Below, piece after piece: positions 15,042 through 23,205 of a stretch of 28,627 nt of DNA. Each line of letters begins with the position of its first letter. The first letter of the stretch is position 1. The position numbers were made by a program, and so were the translations under genes. A model generated the notes under the pieces. That model worked only from the letters and a program-made list of their open reading frames with translations. It did not search any database and was not told the origin of the DNA. This DNA is from JBNLBT01 sp050303435 (GTDB lineage: Bacteria > Pseudomonadota > Gammaproteobacteria > Xanthomonadales > Marinicellaceae). The DNA lies in assembly GCA_050303435.1 (NCBI GenBank), contig JBNLBT010000038.1, positions 1-28,627 of the forward strand. The letters run 5' to 3'.

Positions 15042-15396
15042 ATCGATGACCCAACCAACTGAACGGAACCAAACCCAACACGGGCACCAGTATAAACCAC
15101 ATTGGCCGCGCCTGCGAAGTCGCGGCCAGTATCCACAGACCGCTGAGCGCCACGCCCAGCATCACACCGCTGCTGCGGCGCGGCCACAGGCGCGTCAAAC
15201 CGGCCACAAAGCCACCCATCAACGCGCCGGAAAACCAGGCCGCCGCCTGCAGCAGCCAGAACAGGGCGTCCCCGGCCACCACGGAATCATCGCGCGATTG
15301 CAGCCACAATGCCCCGCCGCCCAATTCCAGAGCAACGATCACGACTATGGCCACCGCCAGACCCGCCAGCACTGAAAGCAGTGCATTCAGCGGCAT
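15007..15396 (-). CDS. Small four-helix membrane protein of unknown function
   Basis: The 129-residue product has four hydrophobic helices at about 4-26, 41-63, 77-93 and 98-115, and a basic C-terminal tail (FVRKQRRQ). Charged residues between helices are few. No family was recognised. Its ATG shares one base with the miaE stop (TGATG), and its 3' end overlaps the glycosyltransferase gene by 35 bases, so the three are translationally coupled. A role in the inner membrane, perhaps together with the glycosyltransferase, is a guess from position. Confidence 0.8.
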   Translation of the reverse strand: MPLNALLSVLAGLAVAIVVIVALELGGGALWLQSRDDSVVAGDALFWLLQAAAWFSGALMGGFVAGLTRLWPRRSSGVMLGVALSGLWILAATSQARPMWFILVPVLGLVPFSWLGHRFGQFVRKQRRQ

Positions 15397-15974
15397 CAGT
15401 GCACCGCCGCGCGAAAGGGCAAATTATTGACAATGGCGGCTTCAATATCAAGCAGTTCTTCCAGCCGCGAGTGAATTTCTTTGGATTCAAAATAACAGTG
15501 TGCCAGACGCATGAACAGTGTGTAATGGCGATGCTCGGCGCGCGCCAGGCGGCGATAGAAATCACCCAGCTTGTCATCGCCCAGCGCCTCACCGACCATG
15601 TGAAACCGTTCATGACCGCGTTTTTCCACGATGCTGAAAATCAGTAAGCGATCCAACAGGTAGTTTTTGTGTCCACGGCGCACGTGTCTGAGCAACTGGT
15701 TGATGTAGGGGTCTTTCTCGTCGTTGTCCTGTTGCAGCCCCTTGTCCAGCATGATTTTCATGACTTCGCGAAAATGCGCCATTTCCTCCATGGCCAGATC
15801 AATCATGCCGCGAATCAATTCCGGCTTGTCGGGGTAGTGCTGCACCATGGACATGGCCAGCGAAGCGGCTTTGCGCTCACAGGCCGCGTGGTCTTTTAAA
15901 AATGCATCGAAATCGGACAGGGCCACCTGCACCCAGCGTTCCGGGGTGCGGCATTTCAATTCGTACTCATGCAT
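15396..15974 (-). CDS. miaE: tRNA-(ms2io6A37) hydroxylase MiaE
   Basis: MiaE is a non-haem diiron monooxygenase that hydroxylates the isopentenyl group of ms2i6A at tRNA position 37, using oxygen. The 192-residue product has the ferritin-like diiron ligand pattern: Glu33 in ACERKA, Glu64-x-x-His67 in EEMAHF, Glu117 in IVEKRG, and Glu147-x-x-His150 in AEHRH. Family landmarks DHAACERKAASLAMS and DPYINQLL are present. The ATG lies one base after the stop of the response regulator gene, and GGGA lies upstream. Placement inside a two-component operon suggests that tRNA hydroxylation, or its oxygen dependence, is regulated together with the kinase; this is inference. Confidence 0.92.
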   Translation of the reverse strand: MHEYELKCRTPERWVQVALSDFDAFLKDHAACERKAASLAMSMVQHYPDKPELIRGMIDLAMEEMAHFREVMKIMLDKGLQQDNDEKDPYINQLLRHVRRGHKNYLLDRLLIFSIVEKRGHERFHMVGEALGDDKLGDFYRRLARAEHRHYTLFMRLAHCYFESKEIHSRLEELLDIEAAIVNNLPFRAAVH

Positions 15975-15975
15975 G

Positions 15976-16632
15976 CTAAATCAGTCCCAGCTCCAGCGCC
16001 TTGAGAACCGCGCGCGTGCGATCGCGCACGCCCAGCTTGGACAAGATGTTTGAAACGTGGTTTTTAACTGTGCCTTCGGCGACAAAGATTGAATTGGCGA
16101 TTTCCTTGTTGCTGTAACCACCGGCCATCAACCGCAGAATTTCCGTTTCCCGGTTGGTCAATGGTTCGGGTCGATCGAAACTCATGAAATCATTTTTCAG
16201 ATCGTTCACGCCATCGAGCATGCGTTTGGTGATTTGCGGACGCACGATGGTTTTGCCCGCCGCCACCTGTTTGATGCCGTCCACCAGTTCCTCCAGCGGC
16301 ACGTCTTTAAGCAAATACCCCTTGGCGCCGGCTTTGACCCCGGCCAGGATCAGTTCTTCATCATCGAAGGTGGTCAGAATGATGGTCGGTGGCAGCTCCT
16401 TGCTTTGCGACAGTTCATGCAACACATCCAGACCCGACATGCCCGGCATGCGCATGTCCAACAACACCACGTCGGGTTTGAGCTCCGGAATTTGCAACAC
16501 CGCGTTGGTGCCGTTGTCGGCTTCACCGATGACTTCAATGTCCTCCGCGATTTCCAACAGGGATTTCACCCCTTGTCGAACCAGATTCTGGTCGTCCACC
16601 AGAAACACCTTGATTTGCGTTGCTTCATTCAT
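15976..16632 (-). CDS. NarL/LuxR-family response regulator
   Basis: The 218-residue protein has an N-terminal receiver domain and a C-terminal LuxR-type helix-turn-helix. The receiver shows acidic pocket residues in LVDDQ (13-14), phospho-acceptor Asp59 in VVLLDMRMPG, Thr at 87-88 and Lys109 in LLKD. The DNA-binding part (about 150-218) has LTNRETEILRLMAGGYSNKEIA and EGTVKNHVSNILSKLGV. It begins 12 bases after the kinase stop and is almost certainly phosphorylated by it. Targets are unknown; the operon's own promoter is a reasonable one. Confidence 0.95.
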   Translation of the reverse strand: MNEATQIKVFLVDDQNLVRQGVKSLLEIAEDIEVIGEADNGTNAVLQIPELKPDVVLLDMRMPGMSGLDVLHELSQSKELPPTIILTTFDDEELILAGVKAGAKGYLLKDVPLEELVDGIKQVAAGKTIVRPQITKRMLDGVNDLKNDFMSFDRPEPLTNRETEILRLMAGGYSNKEIANSIFVAEGTVKNHVSNILSKLGVRDRTRAVLKALELGLI

Positions 16633-16644
16633 GTTGTAGTCACT

Positions 16645-17769
16645 CTAAATTGGAAACGACAGCCGCACACTCAACCCCTTTTGGGAATCAATGTCAAACC
16701 GCCCGTTGTAGTATTTCACCCGTTCTTCGATGCCAGTCAGGCCATTGCCTTTGCTCAAATCCTTGATGCCCACGCCGTCATCGCGCACCCACAGCCTGAT
16801 TTCATCGCGGTCGCGCTCGGCCGAAACCCACAAATTGTTGGCTTTGGCGTGTTTCATTGTATTCGTTATCAGTTCCTGAGTACACCTGAGAATGGTCTGC
16901 GCCAGTTTTGGGTCTTCCACCAGAAAATCATCCGGTATGTCGCTGTGCACTTTATGATCCGGAATGCCTTCCAACAGTTTGCGCAGCGCCAGACCCAGAT
17001 CCAGGGTACCGGAGTTGCGGAATTGACTGACCACTTCACGCACATCCGACAACAGCAGCCGGGCGATCGACTGGGCTTTTTGCACGTACGACTTGGACTT
17101 GCCTTCGGTGATGTGAGAGGCCGCTTCCAGGTTCAAAGTCAGCGCCGTCAGATGGTGGCCGATCAAATCGTGCAGCTCCCTGGAAATGCGCAAGCGTTCA
17201 TTGATGCGCGATGAATCGGTCAGCAACACCTGCGTGGCACGCAACTCGGTGTTTAACTGGCGCAGTTCCTCCTTGGCGTACTGCTGCCGGTAAGCCACCA
17301 GGGAAATGATGAATGAAAACACCGAAAAGCCCAGGTACACGAAAAACAGCAGGTATTGCACCAGCACTTCACTGGCGTTGGACACAAAAAACTTGAACTG
17401 CACCCCGATCAGCACGTTGTAAAACAGCATCAGCATCAGGCCTTTGCGAACCGACAACAGCCAGGGCAACAACACGGAAATGATCAAGGCGTAAAAAATA
17501 CCGATGGCGCTGTCGGTGACCTGGTTGATGATGAAAATCACCGTGATCAGAAAAATCAGTGTTGACCACACCTTGATGCTCTGCCGCATGCGGCCGAAAT
17601 TCGATGTGACCAGCCAAAACCCCAACCCAAACAACACATGGGCCGCCAGATAAATGAAGGCTTCCCGGTTGGGATTGGCCAAGGCAAAAAACAGCGGCAC
17701 ACACAAACTGATCCAGATGATCAATCCGGCCAGTCGAATCAGTCGAATGTGAGAATAGCGGTAAATCAA
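16645..17769 (-). CDS. DesK/NarX-type membrane sensor histidine kinase (HisKA_3)
   Basis: The 374-residue product has about six hydrophobic helices in residues 10-160 with very short loops, like DesK-type membrane-state sensors. A coiled-coil linker (163-185) follows. The dimerisation region RISRELHDLIGHHLTAL contains phospho-acceptor His200. The ATP-binding domain has the N box QELITNTMKHAKAN with Asn303, DDGVG at 330-334 and GNGLTGIEER. No extracytoplasmic sensor domain is present, so the signal is probably sensed in or near the membrane. Translation appears to start at TTG 17769. It is the first gene of a five-gene operon. Confidence 0.9.
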   Translation of the reverse strand: MIYRYSHIRLIRLAGLIIWISLCVPLFFALANPNREAFIYLAAHVLFGLGFWLVTSNFGRMRQSIKVWSTLIFLITVIFIINQVTDSAIGIFYALIISVLLPWLLSVRKGLMLMLFYNVLIGVQFKFFVSNASEVLVQYLLFFVYLGFSVFSFIISLVAYRQQYAKEELRQLNTELRATQVLLTDSSRINERLRISRELHDLIGHHLTALTLNLEAASHITEGKSKSYVQKAQSIARLLLSDVREVVSQFRNSGTLDLGLALRKLLEGIPDHKVHSDIPDDFLVEDPKLAQTILRCTQELITNTMKHAKANNLWVSAERDRDEIRLWVRDDGVGIKDLSKGNGLTGIEERVKYYNGRFDIDSQKGLSVRLSFPI

Positions 17770-17813
17770 GACATGTCCCAGGAACGCGGTTTCAAGTCAA
17801 CCGCAGCCTGTGT

Positions 17814-17819
17814 ATTATA
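17814..17819 (-). promoter_or_regulatory. -10 box of the kinase operon promoter
   Basis: A perfect TATAAT on the minus strand lies 44 bases upstream of the TTG start. No good -35 box is seen at 16-18 bases (TTCGAA or TTTCGA at best). This suggests an activator-dependent promoter, possibly driven by the response regulator. The rest of 17770-17914 holds no gene. Confidence 0.5.
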
Positions 17820-17914
17820 CCCGCCGCCGGGCCGATTCGAAAGGGTCACAAGTCATTCACCCATTCGACGCCGGCAAGCCGCCTTGACCGCTGTGTGCAG
17901 GCGCGCGCTGTGGC

Positions 17915-17945
17915 AAAAAAAAACCCGGCGCCTGAGCGCCGGGTT
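17915..17945 (-). terminator. Intrinsic terminator of the fumC-linked operon
   Basis: On the minus strand a perfect 10-bp stem (AACCCGGCGC with GCGCCGGGTT, loop of four) is followed by a run of Ts; the run is nine long including the end of the stem. It lies 27 bases after the stop of the duplicated exported protein gene. Confidence 0.93.
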
Positions 17946-17972
17946 GATGTGTTGCTGCGCCGATGCGACGCG

Positions 17973-19178
17973 TCAGAAATCTTCTTCGACCATGTATACG
18001 CCATCGGATCCGCTGATGCGCTGATCCTGTAAATTGATGTCGCCATCCAGCCAGTAATAATACGTGTATTCGCCGCGCGAGATGATGCGCCGCACCAGCA
18101 CCGTTGAATCTTTCACAAACAGCTTGTCCCGGCGCTCCAGATCCTCCACTTTCATTGACCGTTCAATGACTTTGCCTGCGGCGTATTTTTTCGCCACTTC
18201 ACGACGCGATTCATAATCCGAATCATTGGCCGAGATCCACATCAAGCCACCTGGGGTGTTGTTGCCCGGCACCGGCTGTTGAGTTGGCCGGGCCGAGGCC
18301 GGCACCACCGCATCGCTGCCCACATTGACTGAAGCGGTGGCCCGTGTCGGGGCTGCTTTGGGTGTGGTTTCGGCTTCAGCCTGCAGATATTCTGCCTCAA
18401 TGCGGTATCTGTCTTCATCGCGCTGTTTGACCCCGGATGCCGTCAGATCAATGCCATCGAGCAGCCAGTAGTATTTATACCGCCCGCGGTGAATCAGCCG
18501 TTTCACCAAGATCGCATCGTCTTTGACAAACAATTCATCACCGGCCACCAGTTTGGCGGATTCGATGGCGTTGTTGATCACCGAATTGTTGGCGTACTTG
18601 AGCTGCAAATACTCTTTGCTGTTGCGCGCCGCCGGGGCGGTGGTCTGTTCCGCCGGACTCTGCTTGACGATTTTGACCTTGGATTTTTCAACCGGGTGAT
18701 TGAATTCCATGTTGGCAATTTCATTTTTAAGAATGTCGTTGTCCTTGGAATAATCGGTGATGCCCTGCACATCAAAATCCGGTTTTTCCACATCGCTGTC
18801 GATCACCGGCTTGTCCACCACAACCTGTTTTCTGGCGGTGTAGGTGGTGTTGTTTTGCTGCGGCGCGCTGATCGACTGGGTGTCGCGTTCAGAGGTGATG
18901 GCGATGCTCTGCAGCGCGGTGTCTCTGAACACCGCATTGACCTCATCCTTGTTGCCCAGATTGAGGCTCTGGCGAATTTTGCTGTGCCAGGATTCCGGTG
19001 CAGTGATGGTCAGTTTCAGGCGGCTTTTGCGCGCCTCCTTGCCAATTTGCTGCAGACGGGACACGCCCTCGCTGGTTTCAAACTGCGATTGGGTGACGCC
19101 CCAGGACGGCCATTCTTTGGCGGCGTGGACGGGCAGACACAATACCAATGCAGTCAATGCGATCAAAGTTTTCAACAT
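17973..19178 (-). CDS. Exported protein of unknown function with an internal domain duplication
   Basis: The 401-residue product has a signal peptide (about 1-20, cleavage after HAA) and no further membrane helix, so it is probably periplasmic or secreted. Two segments, about 188-245 and 324-383, resemble each other. Each has an alpha-helical start (LKYANNSVINNAI; KKYAAGKVIERSM), then D-x-LFVKD, ILV/VLV plus basic residues, RG-x-Y and YY-x-LDG with a final hydrophobic strand. Low-complexity Ala/Thr/Pro linkers separate them. I recognise no named family. It starts four bases after fumC on the same strand and is followed by a strong terminator, so it is probably co-transcribed with fumC. Confidence 0.82.
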   Translation of the reverse strand: MLKTLIALTALVLCLPVHAAKEWPSWGVTQSQFETSEGVSRLQQIGKEARKSRLKLTITAPESWHSKIRQSLNLGNKDEVNAVFRDTALQSIAITSERDTQSISAPQQNNTTYTARKQVVVDKPVIDSDVEKPDFDVQGITDYSKDNDILKNEIANMEFNHPVEKSKVKIVKQSPAEQTTAPAARNSKEYLQLKYANNSVINNAIESAKLVAGDELFVKDDAILVKRLIHRGRYKYYWLLDGIDLTASGVKQRDEDRYRIEAEYLQAEAETTPKAAPTRATASVNVGSDAVVPASARPTQQPVPGNNTPGGLMWISANDSDYESRREVAKKYAAGKVIERSMKVEDLERRDKLFVKDSTVLVRRIISRGEYTYYYWLDGDINLQDQRISGSDGVYMVEEDF

Positions 19179-19190
19179 GAGATTAATCTC
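19179..19190. repeat. Perfect 12-base palindrome between fumC and the exported protein gene
   Basis: GAGATTAATCTC spans the end of fumC and the spacer before the next ATG, next to the AGGAG that would serve as ribosome binding site. It could be a protein site or a small RNA hairpin; chance is also possible. Confidence 0.3.
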
Positions 19191-20562
19191 CTATTCCCCC
19201 GGTTGTGAGTTTCATGGGATCCAACAGAGCAGCCAATTCCTGCTCTGAAAGATCTGTGTTTTCTTTCGCCACTTCCAGGATGGGCCGCTTTTCGCGGTAC
19301 GCCTGTTTGGCAATGCGCGCCCCCAGCTCGTAACCGATGATGGGGTTCAGCGCGGTCACCAGAATCGGATTCTTGGCGACGCTGGATTCAACCTGTTCAC
19401 GGATCACCGCGAAGCCCTCGATTGCAGAGTCTGCCAGCACGCGAGCGCCGCTGGCCAGCAATTCGATGCTCTGGATGATGTTCAATGCGATCACCGGCAA
19501 CATCACGTTGAGCTGAAAATTGCCGGATTGTCCGGCCACCGCCACGGTGGCGTCGTTGCCGATCACTTGGGCACACACCATACTGACCGCCTCGGGGATC
19601 ACCGGGTTCACTTTGCCCGGCATGATGCTGCTGCCCGGTTGCAGGGACGGCAGGGCAATCTCACCGATGCCGGCCAACGGGCCGGAATTCATCCAGCGCA
19701 GGTCGTTGCAGATTTTCATCAATCCGCAGGCGGTGGTTTTCAACTGGCCGGACAACTCAACGATGTTGTCCTGGGTGCTGATGCCATCAAATTTGTTTTC
19801 CATCGCGCTGAACGGGTGCCCGCTGGAAGCCGTCAGGATTTGTGCGAACAATTCAGCAAAGCGTGGGTCGGCGTTCACACCGGTGCCCACCGCGGTGCCG
19901 CCTTGCGGCAGACGCGAAACGCGTTCAAGCGCCGATTCCAGCCGTTCAATGTGGGTGCGCACGGTGCTGGCCCAGGTGTTGAGCTCCTGAGCAAACGTCA
20001 CCGGCATGGCGTCCATCAAATGGGTGCGGCCGGTTTTCACCACGTCGTTCAGATCAACGGCTTTGTGTTCGCACACGTCGGCCAGGTGTCTGAGCGCCGG
20101 CAGCAATTGCTCATGCACAGCCAAAGCCGCGCTGACTGCGATCGCGGTGGGCACCACATCGTTGCTGCTTTGCCCCATGTTGACGTGATCGTTGGGGTGC
20201 ACCGCTTGCGCCTCGGTGCTGGCCAGGTGCGCAATCACTTCATTGCAGTTCATGTTTGACGAAGTGCCTGAACCGGTCTGAAACACGTCGATGGGGAAAT
20301 GCGCATCCACAGCGCCGGAGCGCACTTTCTCAGCGGCTTCGCAGATCGCTGCACAGACGCTTTCTGGCAGATGACCGAGTTGCTGGTTGGCCTGCGCCGC
20401 GGTGGCTTTAATCAACCCCAGGGCGTGAATGAATGCGCCTGGCATGCGCAGCCCGCTGATCGGAAAATTCTGCACAGCACGTTGCGTTTGTGCGCCGTAC
20501 AGCGCGTCTGCAGGCACTTGCAACTCGCCCATGCTGTCTTTTTCAATTCGGTAATCGGTCAT
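19183..20562 (-). CDS. fumC: Class II fumarate hydratase
   Basis: FumC is the oxygen-stable, iron-free fumarase of the TCA cycle, interconverting fumarate and malate. The 459-residue product has the superfamily signature GSSIMPGKVNP (310-320) with the catalytic serine loop, substrate-site motifs TGSGTSSNMN (96-105), HPNDHVNMGQSSND (122-134) and TGRTHLMDA with His181. Length matches the family. The ATG at 20562 is not preceded by a recognisable Shine-Dalgarno sequence. It is divergent from purB, another member of the same superfamily, and the exported protein gene follows four bases after its stop. Confidence 0.95.
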   Translation of the reverse strand: MTDYRIEKDSMGELQVPADALYGAQTQRAVQNFPISGLRMPGAFIHALGLIKATAAQANQQLGHLPESVCAAICEAAEKVRSGAVDAHFPIDVFQTGSGTSSNMNCNEVIAHLASTEAQAVHPNDHVNMGQSSNDVVPTAIAVSAALAVHEQLLPALRHLADVCEHKAVDLNDVVKTGRTHLMDAMPVTFAQELNTWASTVRTHIERLESALERVSRLPQGGTAVGTGVNADPRFAELFAQILTASSGHPFSAMENKFDGISTQDNIVELSGQLKTTACGLMKICNDLRWMNSGPLAGIGEIALPSLQPGSSIMPGKVNPVIPEAVSMVCAQVIGNDATVAVAGQSGNFQLNVMLPVIALNIIQSIELLASGARVLADSAIEGFAVIREQVESSVAKNPILVTALNPIIGYELGARIAKQAYREKRPILEVAKENTDLSEQELAALLDPMKLTTGGIGD

Positions 20563-20595
20563 TTACGAAAGATGTTCAAGATCAAAAATCGGTAC

Positions 20596-20601
20596 ATTAT
20601 A
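20596..20601 (-). promoter_or_regulatory. -10 box for fumC
   Basis: TATAAT on the minus strand, 33 bases before the fumC ATG. ATTATAAT reads as a -10 box on both strands, so a plus-strand function (20598-20603) is also possible. The -35 region is weak. Confidence 0.5.
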
Positions 20602-20647
20602 ATACGTGCGAAAAGATAAATCGAATGTAAAAAATTGAAAAAAAGTC

Positions 20648-20653
20648 TATAAT
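20648..20653 (+). promoter_or_regulatory. -10 box for purB
   Basis: A perfect TATAAT 30 bases before the purB ATG, within an AT-rich stretch. The -35 region (about 20625-20631) matches poorly. No Shine-Dalgarno sequence is visible before the ATG. Confidence 0.55.
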
Positions 20654-20683
20654 TTTGCGGTTTTAAAAATTCGATACCGCCGC

Positions 20684-22051
20684 ATGCAATTGTCCCCTTT
20701 AACCGCCATCAGTTCAGTGGATGGCCGCTACCGCAGCAAAACCGAAGCCCTGGATGGCCTGTTCAGTGAATACGGCCTGATCCGACTGCGACTGCAGGTC
20801 GAAATCGAATGGCTGATGCATCTCAGCGAGGAAATGGGCATTGCCGAGGTGCCCGGATTGAGCAGCGAGGCGCGCGCGTTTCTCAAGGGCATCGGCGATC
20901 GCTTTGATCTGAGCGCGGCCGAACGCGTGAAAAACATTGAAGCCACCACCAATCACGACGTCAAGGCGGTTGAATACTATTTAAAAGAACAAATGCAGGG
21001 GCATCAGGAGCTGCAGCCGTTGCGCGAGTTTGTGCATTTTGCCTGCACTTCGGAAGACATCAATAATTTGGCCTATGCGCGCATGTTGACTCAGGCGCGC
21101 GCCGAGCACCTGCGGCCCCGCAGCGAGCAGATCATTGAGCGCCTGCGCACGCTGGCACACCGCCACGCGGATCTGCCGATGATGTCCAAAACCCATGGCC
21201 AACCGGCCTCGCCGACCACCCTGGGCAAAGAAATGGCCAACGTGGCCGCGCGCCTGACGGCGCAGCTCAATCGCCTGTGCGAGGTGCCGATGATGGGTAA
21301 AATCAATGGCGCCGTGGGCAACTACAATGCCCACATGTGTGCCTACCCCGAACTCGACTGGGCGGATGTGGCGGCGCGCTTCATGGACAAACTCGAACTG
21401 CAATTGCAGGATTACACCACCCAGATCGAGCCGCACGATTTCATCGCTGAACTGGCGCACGCGCAGATCCGCATCAACACCGTGTGCATGGACCTGGCGC
21501 GCGACGTCTGGGGCTACATTTCAACCGGCTATTTTGTGCAGAAAACCGTGGCCGGTGAGGTTGGCTCATCCACCATGCCACACAAAGTCAACCCGATCGA
21601 TTTTGAGAACGCCGAAGGCAACCTCGGCCTGGCCAATGCCTTGCTGGCCCACCTGGCCGAAAAACTGCCGCAATCCCGCTGGCAACGCGACCTGACCGAT
21701 TCCACCGCCTTGCGGGCGCTGGGCACCGCGTTCGGACACACCCTGATCGCCCAGCTGTCCTTGCTCAAAGGCCTGGACAAGCTGCAGGCCAACGCCGCGG
21801 CCATGGCCGCTGACCTGGACGCCAACTGGGCTTTGCTGGCCGAACCGATCCAGACCGTGATGCGCCGCTACGGGCTGGAAAACCCGTACGAGCAATTGAA
21901 GGCGTTGACCCGCGGCAAACAGCTCACCGCCGCTGAGATCAAGGCCTTTATTGCTCAACTCGACATCCCGGACAATGCCCGCCAGGCCCTGCTGAACCTG
22001 AGCCCAGCCGAGTACACCGGACTGGCGGCAGAACTCGCGCGACGTGTTTGA
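20684..22051 (+). CDS. purB: Adenylosuccinate lyase
   Basis: PurB catalyses two fumarate-releasing steps in purine synthesis: cleavage of SAICAR and of adenylosuccinate. The 455-residue product has the superfamily signature GSSTMPHKVNP (294-304) with the catalytic serine loop, SKTHGQPASPTTLGKE with His171, and TTNHDVKAVEYYLK near 88-101, characteristic of the E. coli-type enzyme. Length matches. Its stop overlaps the start of the JmjC gene by 8 bases, giving a coupled pair. PurB and FumC, divergently encoded, share fumarate as product and substrate. Confidence 0.95.
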   Translation: MQLSPLTAISSVDGRYRSKTEALDGLFSEYGLIRLRLQVEIEWLMHLSEEMGIAEVPGLSSEARAFLKGIGDRFDLSAAERVKNIEATTNHDVKAVEYYLKEQMQGHQELQPLREFVHFACTSEDINNLAYARMLTQARAEHLRPRSEQIIERLRTLAHRHADLPMMSKTHGQPASPTTLGKEMANVAARLTAQLNRLCEVPMMGKINGAVGNYNAHMCAYPELDWADVAARFMDKLELQLQDYTTQIEPHDFIAELAHAQIRINTVCMDLARDVWGYISTGYFVQKTVAGEVGSSTMPHKVNPIDFENAEGNLGLANALLAHLAEKLPQSRWQRDLTDSTALRALGTAFGHTLIAQLSLLKGLDKLQANAAAMAADLDANWALLAEPIQTVMRRYGLENPYEQLKALTRGKQLTAAEIKAFIAQLDIPDNARQALLNLSPAEYTGLAAELARRV

Positions 22052-23144
22052 GGGTCAAGCGCTCGACGCCGCCGAATTTCTTGCCAGGCACTGGCAGCAG
22101 AAACCGCTGTTGTTGCGCGGCACTTCACTGAATCTGGACGCTTTGCCTGATCGCCAAGAATTGTTCGCACTGGCCGCGCAAGATGGGGTGCAGTCGCGCA
22201 TTGTCTACAGCGAAGACGGCGTGCACTTCGACGCGGTCTACGACGACGTGGCGGCCTGGGATGAATTGATCGCAGAGAATGCGCACCCGACCCTGCTGGT
22301 CTCTGACATTGAAAAATGGCGACCGCGCAGCGCTGATCTGCTGCTCCAATTCCCATTCATTCAACCCTGGCGCTTTGACGACCTGATGATCAGTTGCGCC
22401 GTGCGCGGCGCTTCAGTGGGCGCCCACACCGACCACTACGACGTGTTTCTGGTGCAATTGCGCGGACGGCGCGAGTGGCATTACGACGACGCACCGCTGG
22501 CCGATGCACAACACGTGCAAGGCGGTGAACTTGAAGTTCTGGCTGACTATCAGGGGCAACACTGCGCGGTGCTGGAACCCGGCGACGTGCTGTATCTGCC
22601 GCCGGAAATTCCACACCACGGCATCGCCATGAGCGACGACTGCATGACCTGTTCGATCGGTCTGCGCGCGCCGTCGCAGGCGGAAATGCTGCAGGCTTTG
22701 TGCGACCAGAAGTGCGCCGCCCTGGATGAATCGCTGCGCTTCCAGGACCAACCACAGATTTCAGCCGACGGGCGCATCGGCGCGCATGAAATCGCCGCCC
22801 TGCGCCAGCTCATCGGCCAACTTCAGGGGCTGAGCGATGCCGAACTGGCGCGCGTGTTCGGCTGCATGGTCACCGACTACCGCATGTTGGAAGGGCCGCA
22901 CAGGCCTCCACAGCGCAACGCCCGGCAGGCCCGACGCAACCCCTTCAGCCGCTTTGCCTGGCATGCGCTTGACGACGCGACGGCGCTGTTGTTTGTCAAC
23001 GGCGAGGCGTTCCGCTGCGCGCCCCAAATGGCGCGTTCGCTGTGCCACGATGCGCCCATTGAAGTGGCTGAATTGCGCCCATTGGATGAGCCCGAAGGGG
23101 TGCTGTCCAGTTTATTTGAGAACGGGGATTTAATCGCAATTTAG
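22044..23144 (+). CDS. roxA: Ribosomal protein uL16 3-hydroxylase (JmjC/cupin 2-oxoglutarate oxygenase)
   Basis: RoxA/YcfD hydroxylates an arginine of ribosomal protein uL16 using 2-oxoglutarate, oxygen and Fe(II). The 366-residue product shows the iron triad His128-x-Asp130 in GAHTDHYDVF and His191 in PPEIPHHG, the family segment HYDVFLVQLRGRREWHYD, and an N-terminal WQQKPLLLRG motif. The C-terminal part corresponds to the dimerisation and winged-helix regions. The GTG start at 22044 overlaps the purB stop by 8 bases; no strong ribosome binding site is seen. In E. coli the same gene lies near purB, which supports the assignment. Its co-substrate 2-oxoglutarate is the substrate of the next operon. 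Confidence 0.9.
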   Translation: MFEGQALDAAEFLARHWQQKPLLLRGTSLNLDALPDRQELFALAAQDGVQSRIVYSEDGVHFDAVYDDVAAWDELIAENAHPTLLVSDIEKWRPRSADLLLQFPFIQPWRFDDLMISCAVRGASVGAHTDHYDVFLVQLRGRREWHYDDAPLADAQHVQGGELEVLADYQGQHCAVLEPGDVLYLPPEIPHHGIAMSDDCMTCSIGLRAPSQAEMLQALCDQKCAALDESLRFQDQPQISADGRIGAHEIAALRQLIGQLQGLSDAELARVFGCMVTDYRMLEGPHRPPQRNARQARRNPFSRFAWHALDDATALLFVNGEAFRCAPQMARSLCHDAPIEVAELRPLDEPEGVLSSLFENGDLIAI

Positions 23145-23168
23145 GCTTAAATTGTGGGCCAAATCCGA

Positions 23169-23174
23169 TATAAT
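23169..23174 (+). promoter_or_regulatory. -10 box for sucA-sucB-lpdA
   Basis: A perfect TATAAT 31 bases before the sucA start codon. The best -35 candidate at 17 bases is CTTAAA (23146-23151), a weak match, so activation or a modest basal rate is likely. Confidence 0.6.
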
Positions 23175-23205
23175 ACGCCCTTTGATCTGATCACAGAGAA
23201 ATCCA

